Assembly: GCA_023653785.1 (NCBI GenBank)
Contig: JAMKCH010058009.1
Coordinates: forward strand, 1-64,000
Direction: 5' to 3'
From: Ophioderma brevispina
Taxonomy: Eukaryota; Echinodermata; Ophiuroidea; Amphilepidida; Ophiodermatidae
Length of the DNA stretch: 64,000 nt
In this document: positions 46,418 to 57,089 of the stretch, piece after piece
How the letters are laid out: the number at the start of each line of letters is the position of its first letter
Position numbering within the stretch: the first letter of the stretch is position 1
Notes under the pieces: model-generated
What the model saw: only the letters and a program-made list of their open reading frames with translations
Told to the model about the DNA's origin: nothing
Databases searched by the model: none
Translations under genes and position numbers: made by a program

Positions 46418-46913
46418 GGGTAGATAAGTTGCAAGGTCAGTTTGGCTTGAAAGTCAACACACCAGAAATTCCCCCACCATTTCATTCCACGCACATTGGC
46501 CCAAAGTTTACTGATGGCTCATCATTTACACCATTTTTGAGAATGACACGATCTATACTACCATATGCAAGAATATTGTATGGCTTTTTATCAGGTTTAT
46601 TGGCAGCAAGGCAAGATGCCCGTGCCTGGATTAGGAGCCTTCATCTCTGCAACTGGGACTCCCCATCCAGAAAATCATAAGTCGAGGGTCTATGGACTCA
46701 TTGAAAGCCTGCAAAATATCGTGACGAAGGAAAGCAACACTTCGACACATGTCAATGTTTCCAGGAGTGTAAGCTTGTGCAATAGCTTCAGAAACAGTTA
46801 TTCCCAAAATGCAACTGCATATACTTTTGGTGGTGATCTACCTTTATGGTCTTTCATTGAGTCCTTCTATAGGCGTTTCAGCAGGTTCTCAGTGCGATAG
46901 TTTTCGTTTTCAT

Positions 46914-46961
46914 ATCACACACACACACACACACCCACTTACAAGAGCACACACACAAGCA
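46914..46961 (+). repeat. (CA)n microsatellite
   Basis: CACACACACA runs, interrupted, inside element 1. Confidence 0.9.
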
Positions 46962-47234
46962 AGGGCAACAAAGATAACAGCAAGATCTCACTCTGTTTGA
47001 AGATATGAGATCCAATGTCCTACAAGACTGTATGTAACAAATGCTTTCTGGTTGGTGGCTGGCATACGAACATAGTCGTTCTATTTGCCTCCTTGATTTT
47101 ATGCTACAATATGGATAGCACATGATGGATGCGTCAAAGACCGAAGAATCCTTTTCTTCACGTTTTCAGACATTTTCTTTTAGCTCTTCTTTTTGGCTTG
47201 ATTACACTGTCTAAGTGTTACATTAGTCTTTAAA

Positions 47235-48373
47235 ATGCTTAATGCATTTTAAAAGTATTTAATGAGTAACAGATTTGTAAGATTTGTAATGTTGATAATC
47301 TTGTTTTGGGATGATTTTAGAAACGTCTTTGGCCAAGTAAATTTTTTCTCCTGGAGTTCCTTTAAATTTAATGAGGGTGTAAAACTACCATGATACAATA
47401 TGGATATCACACTTGCATGTTGGCAGAGAGTCATTGAAGACTGTAGAGTTCCATCGTTCACGGTTTCTTTTCGGCATGATAACAACACAGTATCTTAGTC
47501 TCGCATTAGTCTTGTATCATTGCATATACCTTGAATTTAAAAGAAATGTTACAAGTATTATCTGGATCTGGATTGGTTTTAACTCCAGCAAAATGGGGTC
47601 CCATCACGCTAGAGTATTATGTATAAATGTGCAAGTCTAAATTTACTTGGCCAACAAAGTTTCTTACAATTACCCCCAAAACGAGACTATCGACATTGAA
47701 GGCACTAATTTGCATATTCTTAGTATTTGCAGGTGAATATGCATTTAAAGTGACACATGAAATAAAATGAGTACCTTTTAAATTATCTTCTACAATAAAA
47801 ACATAGGTATCGTCATCTTATGTGGGAGGGATGTGGATTTTGCCAAAGATATACCCCAATATGGATTTTTAGCTAATGGCGACCCTAATTTGATTTCTGC
47901 ATCAAGGAAGGAAAGATTTGGTAATTTTCAAAATGGTTTCATCTTGATCTTTGACCCTAAAAACATAGTCCAGTCATCTTATTTGTTCATATTTATCAAC
48001 AGTATGTTGAGATATAGCAACAACTTTATTTTTAGCTAATGGCGACCCTAATTTGCATATATTACGTTCATTAGGGGACATTTGGTAATTTTCAAAATGG
48101 CTTCCATCTTGATCTTTGAACCTCGAATAAATAGGTCCAGTTCACCTGATTTGTTCATTTAATCAACATTATGTGGCCGAGATATATCAAAAATTGTATT
48201 TTCTATATGGCGATACTAATTTGCATAAATTTGCCATAAAATGATACGTGGGCACTTTGTGATTTTTTTAACATAGCTAATCGTTTTCTACACATTTTTT
48301 CTGATTATAGTGACATTGATTAGAAGGTTATTTCAGGGGGGTGCACGAACACCCATTCTACCCACTAGACCTA
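47235..48373 (-). repeat. Element 1 right TIR
   Basis: Reverse complement of 43995-45035, with the same order of subrepeats. Inner edge near ATTAAATACTTTTAAAA / TTTTAAAAGTATTTAAT. Confidence 0.85.
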
Positions 48374-49935
48374 ATTGGATTAATACCCTCTCGAAGTTTT
48401 TCCTGTCTAAGTCTCTTCCTGATTCTGTCATCCTGAACATTTCCCTATTCAAATTGGCCAGAGGCCACTCCAAATATCCCCCCAAATCCAAAAGGCCCAC
48501 CAAAAATCAAAAATGATGCCAAAATGACCTTAATTACACTTTATCGCGCTTGGCTCTTCCTGTCAAAGTTTTTTTACAGCAGTTCGTCATTTTAAGCCTA
48601 CAGCTATTGAAATTAGGTAGAGGGTACCAGGATCAGTTTCAACAAAAATGGCCGCCAAAATGCTGCCAAAATCCCCTTCTATTTTATATTCAAGCTAATC
48701 GATTTGTTTATGTTAAACATTTTCTCAGTGGTTCCGTCATTCCAAAACCATGTCCTTTGAAATTAGCTTGCATGGTACCAGCATTTGGCTGCAAAATGCA
48801 GATGGCACACTTAAAATCAAAATGGCTGCAATTAAATCAAATTAAATTCTCGTTCTCTTTTTCCCCACAGAGTTTTTGAGTCAATATGAGGTTTAAATGG
48901 TACTGGTTACCGATTTTGTGGGATAGAATACTCACCTGATCCTTATCATTATATTGGCAGTGTTATAGTCTGTGCTTCCTACGTTGTTCGGCTCGCCAAA
49001 AATGGATGATGGGAACACATAATTAAACCTCGTCTTACTAAGGCCTTGTTGTAAACAAGGATACCAAGGGGGCTACCACCCCCGAGAATTCATTATAAAG
49101 CCCACCGATGTTTATGATTTAAGACAGGGATAGCTATGGTCTTCTTTTCATTGATGACCAAATAAGTACCAACATACCCTAGTTATGGTGTCTCGATGAG
49201 TCATCAAGTACGCGAGTCGGCAAAATTTACATTTTCCACAGAAATCGGTTTTGTTAGTATCTTGTTAACAACATCCAATTTTGGGCTTAAAAAGGTAGGA
49301 ATACCGGATTTTGAGGCGTTCGGCTCTAAATGATGGCAAATTACAGTTGTACATAAACAGAGTTTAGAGCCTACTGTGCATTACTATTTCAAAAATGCAC
49401 ATAACAATTCCTTGCAGGTGGCAACCCCCCACCCCCCCATTTACAGTCAACTTTGACGGCATTCATACCCTAACCCTGGTGAAAGATATAGGCAGCTACC
49501 TTCTAATTTTTTTCCTCTAAAATAACTAGAAAGGATGATGGAATGGGAGAATGATTACCTAGAAGATTTTTACGCAAGGCTTTTGCATTTTAGCGCACCT
49601 AAGCCAAGTTCAATGGGGGGTGGGGACCACTCCCTTGGTAAGACGAGGGTTGTGCTTAAGTTGCACATTCTCAGAGAGAACTTCAATTCCAAAAGGTCAT
49701 TCGCTTAAGTCAAAATCACTGTCTGAAATCGTGTTGATGAAGGGCAGTCTTAACCCAAACCCCCCCACCCCGGCTGTTAAGCTATTGACAGACAAGGTAG
49801 ACCACTGGAACAAATTCGCTTTCACTTTCAGTAATGTCATCCTCTCCTAGGTTGTAGACATATTTCTCGCTCTGGTTGGGTCCCTTCTCTTCTTATTTGG
49901 GGACGGTCCGGGAAGCTGACGGCATTGGCCCTTAA

Positions 49936-50291
49936 AGGTCCGTTAGACTTACATGCATTGCAAGTGCAGTGGCTGACAATGCAGCCTACCAAAATCGTCA
50001 CTGCAATCCGTGCAGTATTGCAAACGCAATGCAGTACTGCAGCGCCGAAGTTTTTTTAACAAATTATTTAATGGCGATTATGCAGCAAGATGCAGGTGGG
50101 CGTGCAGTCAGGTTGCAGTATGCCACTTTCGGCAATCCTTCGCAAGGTTACTGCAATGCACTGACAACCCCCGTGACCTGCAGTGACCTGGTTGACCTGA
50201 CAGTAATCGATAGGAGTTGCAGCGGAAGTGACGGACATTGCAGTAAATTTACTGCACAGCAATGCAGTGCAGGTGGAATATGAACGGACCT
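49936..50291 (+). mobile_element. piggyBac-type MITE with TTAA target sites (356 bp)
   Basis: The ends AGGTCCGTT / AACGGACCT are perfect 9-bp inverted repeats, each flanked by TTAA (49932-49935 and 50292-50295). This is the signature of piggyBac-class insertion. The interior is packed with GCAGTG / CACTGCA words (TGCATTGCAAGTGCAGTGG, AATGCAGTACTGCAG, AGCAATGCAGTGCAGG), so it folds on itself. The partner arm of the palindrome near 52248 reads straight across, giving an empty site. The open frame across it is a by-product. Confidence 0.85.
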
Positions 50292-50514
50292 TTAATCGTC
50301 AGTATCAGCATCATAATTGACGTCGCCTTTATGATCCGAATTATGACCCGTCATATCAAAAGGGTGCATAGCTATTATTCGTTATTACAAAATTCATCTT
50401 GTTGTTTACAGAGAGTAAGAGCATCTTACTCCTAATATCAAATATCTCCCAGAAAGGGGTTTTATACCGTGACAATAAGCATGGGTTTTTTATCCTTTTT
50501 GCTACACCTGCGTG

Positions 50515-51166
50515 CAGGCCCGTCGGAGGGAAATTGAAAGTGGTACGGTTTAGGGGGTATGGGGTGTACCCCAGAGGGTATCAAAGGGGAAGAGCCCTTG
50601 TGGGGGTTAAAGGAGGCGACGCCCCCTTGAAGCTCTTGAATTTGAAAAAAATGGATTGAAAATTTCCATGGTAAGTTAATACAAAGGAATAAATCATTTT
50701 ATAGATAATAAAACTTACCGAGCATGAGACGGCCGAGTATACGATCCGAAATCCATGTCAAAAGAAGTAAATTGATGTCAAAATTGGGTCAAATTCAAAA
50801 ATTTGGAATAATGCTTTTCTAAAGCTATTGCTTGACGAAAAAATATGACCGGTTTTCTAAATCTATTATGAAAAAGTTGTCGTGCTGCGTTTTAACAGTA
50901 CGTTTTTTTGACAATAACGCGAGATTCTGTCAATGCTGATTTATATGAAAGTTTTGATTGTACGTATTAGAATGATACCCATACCTATAATCATGATATT
51001 GTCAGAGTTTTAAAGAATTTCATCTCATGTTTTCTTTTTTCTTCTCCTCCTCTCTCGCTCTCTCTCTCCTCTCTTTCTCTCACTATCTCCCTCCTTTTCT
51101 CTCTTTTTTTAGCTGAAAAGTGGTACGGTTCATTCCGTACCAACCCTAGCGGCCTCCGACGGCATG
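50515..51166 (+). mobile_element. hAT-like MITE (652 bp)
   Basis: Ends CAGGCCCGTCGGAGG and CCTCCGACGGCATG (reverse complement CATGCCGTCGGAGG). Flanking 8-bp repeats CCTGCGTG (50507-50514) / CCTGTGTG (51167-51174). Inner inverted GTGGTACGGTT / AACCGTACCAC-like words. Contains a TC-rich tract near 51045-51110. The opposite palindrome arm shows the uninterrupted site at about 52028-52042. Confidence 0.75.
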
Positions 51167-51490
51167 CCTGTGTGTGTTAACTGGCTATTATGGTGGTTTT
51201 ATAGCGTAGCATTTGCCTCATTATACATTTAGACCATTACCACATTCCAATATTAATGGCTGCAGTATAATTAATAAACATCCAAATATCATGATAAAAG
51301 GGATTTCTCACCTTTGATTTACATTTTTATTTTGTGGAGGACGGATGTGTTTGTCGCAAATGCAAAGCGATCATTTTGATGTCATGGATCGCCATGATTT
51401 GATGAAATAATCAAATGATTTTTTTAAATGGGATAAGCTGTGTGAATTTCATTAAACACAAAAGGTTATTTGAAACAGCAAATGTAAATA

Positions 51491-51714
51491 TTGCATAGCT
51501 TTGCCATTGATGGCGAGTTAACCTTGTTCTCTTGCTCCGTACTGAACATGCTGAAAGGCTCGTGGAAAGGGGAGCGAACGGTAACCATATTGGCCGATAC
51601 CATCTTCCGTTTCTTCCCAAACTTTTGTTTGATGGAAGGGTACTCAATATTTTGTTTAGCTTGTTTAAATCGCTCTCTTGAGGGTTAATCGGGGATCTTC
51701 ATCTGGCAAGACAC
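51491..51714. other. Unpaired centre of the palindrome
   Basis: About 220 bp with open frames on both strands (51491-51688 plus, and 51647-51411 minus reaching into the left arm). The peptides are not recognised. One strand could be the last coding remnant of the duplicated unit. Confidence 0.4.
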
Positions 51715-54395
51715 TTTAAACTTGTGTTTCAAAGTAAGTAAGTAACCTGTGGTTTAAATGAACTTCACAACCATATTATACCCATTGAAATCAATTTGAC
51801 AAAAAACATTCAAATCATTCTTTGCATTGTCGACAGACACATCTTTTCCAATTACTATCAACAAAACAACATGCCGAATTCAAAAGGTTGAACAATACTT
51901 TTCTCAAAATTTGGATTGTTTATTAAAAAAAATAATGCCAGTAGTAATATTGGAATGTGTAATGGTTCTCTCAACGCAATAATGAGGCAAAATGCTACGC
52001 TTTAAAACCGCCATAATAGCAGTTAAACCACACGCAGGTGTGCAAAAGGATAAAAAACTCAGCTTGTAGATAAGTCACGGCTATAAACCCTCTTTCTGGA
52101 GAAGATATTTCTAGTAGGAGTAAGATGTCATGACTCTATGTAAAACAAAAACAAGATGAATTGTAATTAAACGAATCTAGCTAGGCACCCCCCCCCTTTT
52201 GATATGATCATAAAGGTTGACGTCAATTATGATGTAGATACTGGAAGAATCACGGGACACAGCCCAGCTTCAAAGGGACATGGCCCAGAGTCTCCAAATA
52301 AAAGAGAAGGGTGGACCAACCAGGTGAGAAAGAGGTCAACCGCCTAGGAGAGGATTGGTATACTGAAAGTGACAGCGGGGACTTTGTTCAAGAACAGTGG
52401 TCTACCTCGGCTGTCAATAGCATGACAGTCCATTCATCTGATTCGCAGACAGACAGTGATTTGGACTTCAGTGAATGAACTTTTGGAATTGAAGCTTATA
52501 TCTAGACTGAGCTTAACCCTCGTATACCAAGGGAGGGATGGTTAACCCACCCCCACCATGAACTTTGTCCGGGCGCTTCTAAAAATGCCAAAAGCCTTGC
52601 GTAAAAAAAGCTTTAGGTCTAATTCTTTCATTCTTTCTGGTCATTATAGCGAAAAAATGTGAAGGCACACCTTCACCGAGGTTGGCGGGTTAGGTTGCCG
52701 TCAAAGTGGAAAGATAAGGGATGGTTCCGGCGGGGGGGGGGCACTCATATATGAAAGTGACGGGATGTGCGGACTGGACTTCAATGTAGGGGGCATTCGC
52801 CTGGAGGAACTTTAAGGAAAACGGGGAAAAAAAGGGGGGGGGGTCATTTGGTTGAGGAGGAGGATGCAAAACTGAGGGTCAATCACTGAGCCTATCAACA
52901 TTTTGTGAAAAAAGGGTCATTCTCGGGTGTGATTCTCGGTTGGGTAACGGGGGGTGAATCATGAGCCTCTCAAAAATTTGTGAAAAAATGGGGGCATTTC
53001 TCGGGCAAATTCTTACCATTCAAACCCAGTTTATATTGTTATAAACATTAAAAGGGGATTTCTGTGAGGCATGGAATGAAATAAGGGGGGTCCATTCCGT
53101 GACATTTGATTAAAAATGGGAGACATCAACTGAGACCGCTAAGAGAATTAGAAAAGGGGGTCTTTCAGTGACAGGTTAAAAAAAAGGGTTTCTTTCATTG
53201 ACAGCAGGTTAAGGTTTTAAAAAGGGGGTCTTTCATTGACAAGCGGTTTAAAAAAGGGGAGGTCAATAGTGCCGCACATCCCCGTCACCTATTTGTAGGG
53301 CGTGCCCCCCCCGGGGGGATGGTTGCCACACAAGAATACTTTATGGTGCAGTTTTGATATTATTATGGACAGTATGGCTCTAAAACTCTGTGTTTATGTA
53401 AAACTGGTCATTTGCCATCATTTCGAGCCAAAAACCGCATGGAAATCTGTTATTCCTACCTTTTTAGCCCGAAATTGGATTTTCGCCTATTTTCTGTGGA
53501 AATGTCAATTTTGCCGACTCGCCGACTTGATCACGTCATTGTGACCCAATCTAAGGTATGTCGGTACGTATTTTGGTATCAATGGAAAGAGGAAGGCCAT
53601 AGCTATCCACTGGTATTAAAATCATAAGCATCGGGTGCTTTATAATGAATTCTCGAGGGGGTGGTAACCCCCCCCTTGGTAATCTGTGTTACAAAAAAGG
53701 TAAAGACGAGGGTTAATTATGTGTTCCCATCATCCAGTTTGTTGGCGAGCCGAACGACTTAAGATGCCCAGACTAAACACTGACAATATTGTCATATTTA
53801 CATGATAATAAGGATCAGGCGAGTATTCTATCCCACCAAATCGTTATCCAGTACCATGTAACCTTATATTGACACACAAAAAGTTAATTCATGGGGGAAA
53901 AGAGAATGGGAATTTAAATTAATTTGAGGTAATTTGGCAGCCATTTTGGATTTAAGTGGCCATCTTGCATTTGCAGCCAAATCCTGAGTACCATGCAAGC
54001 TAATTTCAAAGGACATGTGTTTGGAATGACGGAACCACTGAGAAAACGTTAACATGAACAACTCAGGTCTCTTGAATAAATAAGGTGATTTTGGCGGCCA
54101 TTTTGGCGGCCATTTTGGATTTGAGACTGAATCCTTGGTAGCCTCTAACCTAATTTCAATAGCTTTAGGTTTAAGATGACGCAACTGCTGTAAAAACGTT
54201 GACAGGAAGAGCCAAGACGCGGTATAAGGGTAATTAAGGTCATTTTGGCAGCTATTTTGATTTTTGGCGGCCATCTTGGATTTGGGACGATATTCGGAGT
54301 GGCTCTCGGGCCAGTTGAATGGGGGAATGTTCAGAATGACAGAATCACTGAAAAGAATTTGACAGGAAAAAGTTGAAGAGGGTATTAATCCAATT
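51715..54395 (-). repeat. Element 2 right arm
   Basis: Reverse complement of the left arm. It lacks the two left-arm MITEs and carries its own hAT-like MITE at 52727-53316. Confidence 0.85.
52727..53316 (+). mobile_element. hAT-like MITE (590 bp) with perfect TSD
   Basis: Ends CCGGCGGGGGGGGGGCAC and GTGCCCCCCCCCGGGG-type, continuing inward as GTGACGGGATGTGCGG / CCGCACATCCCCGTCAC. The TSD is GGATGGTT, exact, at 52719-52726 and 53317-53324. The interior contains repeated GGGGGTCATT and AAAAGGGGGTCTTTCA words. The left arm at about 49425 shows the uninterrupted GGGGTTGCCAC site. Confidence 0.85.
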
Positions 54396-54540
54396 AATGC
54401 AAATTTGGCAGCCATTTTGGATTTTGGCGGCCATCTTGAATTTGGGGCAAAATTCTAGGTGGCCCCCAAGCTTATTTCAAAGAGTATGGGTTCGAGAAGA
54501 CAAAATCACTTAGAAAACCTTGACTGGAAAAAATGGCAGT
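53930..54540 (-). repeat. 165-bp subrepeats at the palindrome's outer end
   Basis: Four units of GGCGGCCATTTTGGATTT, TAATTTCAAAGG, AATGACAGAATCACTGA and AAACGTTGACAGGAA-type words (starts near 53937, 54094, 54250 and 54412). The fourth lies beyond the paired part of the right arm. The partner end of the left arm abuts element 1 at 48373. Confidence 0.8.
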
Positions 54541-54614
54541 TTTTCCTTGGCTGGGACCTGTCTATAATTACTCGTACAACCTGTATCCTTTGATGCGCAG
54601 ACTTCTGGCTTGAT
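54541..54614. other. Short spacer
   Basis: Nothing recognised apart from the left TSD of the next element. Confidence 0.4.
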
Positions 54615-54857
54615 CAGGGCCGTACGCAGGATTGGAGGGGGTGCGGGACTTCGAAAAGTGGACCTTTTTTTGCTGAAAATGGACCTAACCCCCTAAAATG
54701 GTCCTTTTTTTGACTTTTTTGAACATTTTTATCACCAAAAAGTGGACTGACTTGTCAAAATTTTCAGCAAAACATTCAGCAAAAAGTGGACCTTTTGCCC
54801 TTTTGTGGAATTTGGGGAGGTGCGGCCGCACCCCCGCACCCCCTGCGTACGGGCCTA
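54615..54857 (+). mobile_element. hAT-like MITE (243 bp) with perfect TSD
   Basis: Ends CAGGGCCGTACGCAGG and CCTGCGTACGGGCCTA, with inner GGGGGTGCGG / CCGCACCCCC. The TSD is GGCTTGAT, exact, at 54607-54614 and 54858-54865. The interior repeats AAAGTGGACC words. Open frames on both strands are incidental. Confidence 0.9.
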
Positions 54858-57089
54858 GGCTTGATCCAATCATGGAGTTAGAGTAACTACACCCATATCC
54901 ACCATGAACCTATAATTTTTCTCTCCGGACAGAGTCGCTCTTTAACCAAATGTGAGGTCGTGCGATCACAGGCTCGCAAAAAGGGGTTGTGAAGTTGACC
55001 CATTACATTGGCATGTAAACATCACAATTGTAACTTGGTGTTTGAGGGTCACCTCATGCATGTATATTATGCAACCAAAACTGAGTCTCAAGCAAAAAAA
55101 AAGTTTAGTCGGAAGGAACTCGGAGAGAAGCGTCTAAGTGGGCATCAATGAAAATATATATCTATCTTGAGGTCAAATTATGACTGTTCCATTTCACTCG
55201 GTTTTGCCTCGTGAAATGGAAAAGGCTAAATTTGACCTTGTGATAATTTTTGATATTTAACTAGGGTAAAGTGGCGAGCTAATATGGAACCCCCGGGCAT
55301 TATGGACCCCCTTGTAACGTTTAACTGGGGATAGTAGGAGTGTTCCTCCTATTGTTAACTTGAAAGAACATCATTTGACAACTAGTGGAGCGGTCAGCGA
55401 GCCCAAATTGCGTCGGAACCCCTCCCCCTCGCGTACAACAAATACAACCACTTTTTTCGATGATAATAATGTAGAATTTACAAAATGATGGTTGTGGCTA
55501 AAAAAATTTGGCTGATGGCCTTGGCCACAGGGGTGTGTTTGGGAAAAAAACTATTTTGGGGCTTAAAAATTAAGAAAAATACGATTTTTTATTTTTAAGC
55601 CAAAAACACTAGGATCTGATGTGGCATGATATTTTGTAGCATAGATCTTTATTTTTATAGATTGCATGAATAGGCAAGATGATATTTTTGCGAGTAAAAA
55701 GTAGGTATTAATTGGGTTTGATTTGGGGGAAGAGAGAAAGGTTCTTTTTTGCCGGCCTATAAAATTAAGGAAAAGTTAGGATTTTCTCGAAGAAAATAGA
55801 AAAAGAACATTTGTACGTAGTAAGCATCATTGTTTTTGTAGCATCTAGATTTCATATATTGTCGGGAGGGCCTGTAAAACTTTTAGCTAGCCAGGTGATG
55901 TTTATGTCCAAAAGGCCCCAAAGAAATCCATGATTGGTTAAAAATGGAAAAACGTGGAGAAATACACCGGATCTAAAGCATTAAAATTGGATGTGGTAAT
56001 AAACTTCTCTCTGTAGATTTTGATTTATGTTTTACAAAAGCAGTCAGGAAGATAAAAGCAGACGCGTATTAATTTAAAAAAATGAAAGTGTTAGTTTACA
56101 AAAGTGGACAAAATGATTCCAAAAATTTTCATTTTTACCTAGTTTGCCCATACCGTACTGTATCTTATGGAGTTCTCAGTATGTAATACCCCAGTGTTAT
56201 ATAATAGTAGTTTGAGTGAGTAAAGACAGATTAACTTACAAAGTTTTATATCATTTAGGTCGTCAATGGCAATCGGAAACAAAAGACCTTAGTCGGATTA
56301 ATTCGGTGTCTGGTGTGGACTGTGTGTTGTCAAACATTTAGTTACACCTTTGGGATACTGGATTTGCTTGCCCATTGAGACAAGGGTCTTAGGTAGGGTA
56401 ACACATGATGATGTCAAATGTCATCTCGGGGGTTACTTGACGGTCAAAATCAGACGACCGATTCGGGATGCTGTCCCTATTTTTTAAAGTACCCAGCACT
56501 TTGAGAACTGACAGTGAAAGGGCCAAATTAGATTGGGGGAGGAGGACAAGCTAACAGAGAGCAATATGAATTGCTCAACGAAAATCGAAAAAAAAAATCG
56601 TCAAAAATCAGATTTTAGGCATGTTCGCTAAAAAGTTTAGATTACGATCTACCCCATAAGTTATCGAGACCAAAGCCAACCTAATAAGGACAACACCAAG
56701 ACACTTACTACAACACGTAAATGGTATGCAGATTTCATATCTTTAGCCCGAGTTGCAGACACTGTGTTTTTTACCTTTTCTATCAAAATTTTCGTTAGCA
56801 TTATCTACAGAATTATTCTTCACTTTAATAGCCTATCCTGCCCCCAAATTTAAAACAGCCTTAAAAAAAAACCATGTCACTGAGGAAAAGCTAGTAAATC
56901 GCAATCAGTTTAATGAATCTAAAGATACATGTATTCAACCGTGATCTTTGAACATTTTATGCTGATTTTGAGATGATCTTGCATGCAAATTTCATTCAAT
57001 TCTCCAAATTCCTCCAAGATGTTTTTATCATTTCTCAAGACTCAGTCAAACCCTATATGTGATTTTAAGGCAATCTGTGCAATTTACAA
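54858..57089. other. Non-coding stretch with one strong hairpin
   Basis: AT-rich. Apart from the hairpin at 55170-55238, I see no gene, array or element end. The open frames at 54952-55137 and 56753-56944 have no motifs. Confidence 0.4.
55170..55238 (+). repeat. 69-nt hairpin
   Basis: AGGTCAAATT...CCATTTCAC pairs with GTGAAATGG...AAATTTGACCT. The loop region TCGGTTTTGCCTC and a mid-stem mismatch (ATGACTGTT / AAAAGGCTA) break it. It may be the core of a palindromic MITE or a structured RNA. Confidence 0.6.

Larger units (their letters stand above)
45036..47173 (-). pseudogene. Broken minus-strand coding region inside element 1
   Basis: The interior of element 1 shows a chain of coding-like minus-strand pieces. 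An ATG at 47173-47171, just inside the right TIR, opens 24 codons. A 48-codon open piece follows at 46804-46660 (helical, charged, no low complexity), then a 39-codon piece at 46603-46484. After the inserted MITE (45986-46417) there is a helical piece near 45735-45640 and a 124-codon frame from 45547 to 45173. The pieces are in different registers, broken by single-base shifts, a (CA)n tract at 46917-46935 and the MITE. In total about 1.6 kb could have encoded roughly 500 residues. I do not recognise any transposase motif (no clear DDE/D signature) and cannot assign a family. It may be an unknown transposase, or captured sequence. Confidence 0.4.
43995..48373 (+). mobile_element. Long-TIR element 1 (4.4 kb)
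   Basis: About 1.05-1.1 kb imperfect terminal inverted repeats (43995-45035 and 47235-48373) enclose about 2.2 kb of unique sequence. The ends read TAGTCTAGTGG at the left and CCACTAGACCTA at the right. Matching blocks continue inward, e.g. GAAAACGATTAGCTATGTT / AACATAGCTAATCGTTTTC and GTGATATCCATATTG / CAATATGGATATCAC. The outer TIR has subrepeats of about 165-170 bp. The right end touches the next palindrome at 48373, so no independent TSD can be read. Superfamily unknown. Confidence 0.8.
48373..51490 (+). repeat. Element 2 left arm
   Basis: Outer 0.5 kb consists of subrepeats of about 165 bp (CTGTCAA-GTTTTT, GTCATTCTGAACAT, CCAAAATGGCGGCC-type words). Carries the TTAA-end MITE and a hAT-like MITE that the right arm lacks. 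Confidence 0.85.
48373..54395 (+). mobile_element. Giant palindrome / element 2 (6.0 kb)
   Basis: Left arm 48373-51490 and right arm 51715-54395 are imperfect reverse complements. They leave only about 0.22 kb of unpaired centre. Anchors: AATTGGATTAATACCCTC (48373-48390) with its complement at 54378-54395; GATGGGAACACATAATTAA (49008) with TTAATTATGTGTTCCCATC (53715); ATTATGGTGGTTTTA (51187) with TAAAACCGCCATAAT (52003); GTCGCAAATGCAAAG near 51351 with CTTTGCATTGTCGAC (51820). Insertions of three small transposons account for the main length differences. It may be a foldback-type transposon or a genomic inverted duplication. Confidence 0.85.

Noticed and set aside
46405..46900. Plus-strand frames inside element 1
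   Set aside because: The minus strand gives better coding-like pieces across the same interval, and the plus frames begin inside the MITE end.
49969..50283. 104-codon cysteine-bearing plus frame
   Set aside because: It spans the TTAA-end MITE. The cysteines come from the reiterated TGCAGT/TGCAAT words.
53864..54415. 183-codon minus-strand frame
   Set aside because: It runs through the 165-bp subrepeats, and the peptide repeats with the same period.
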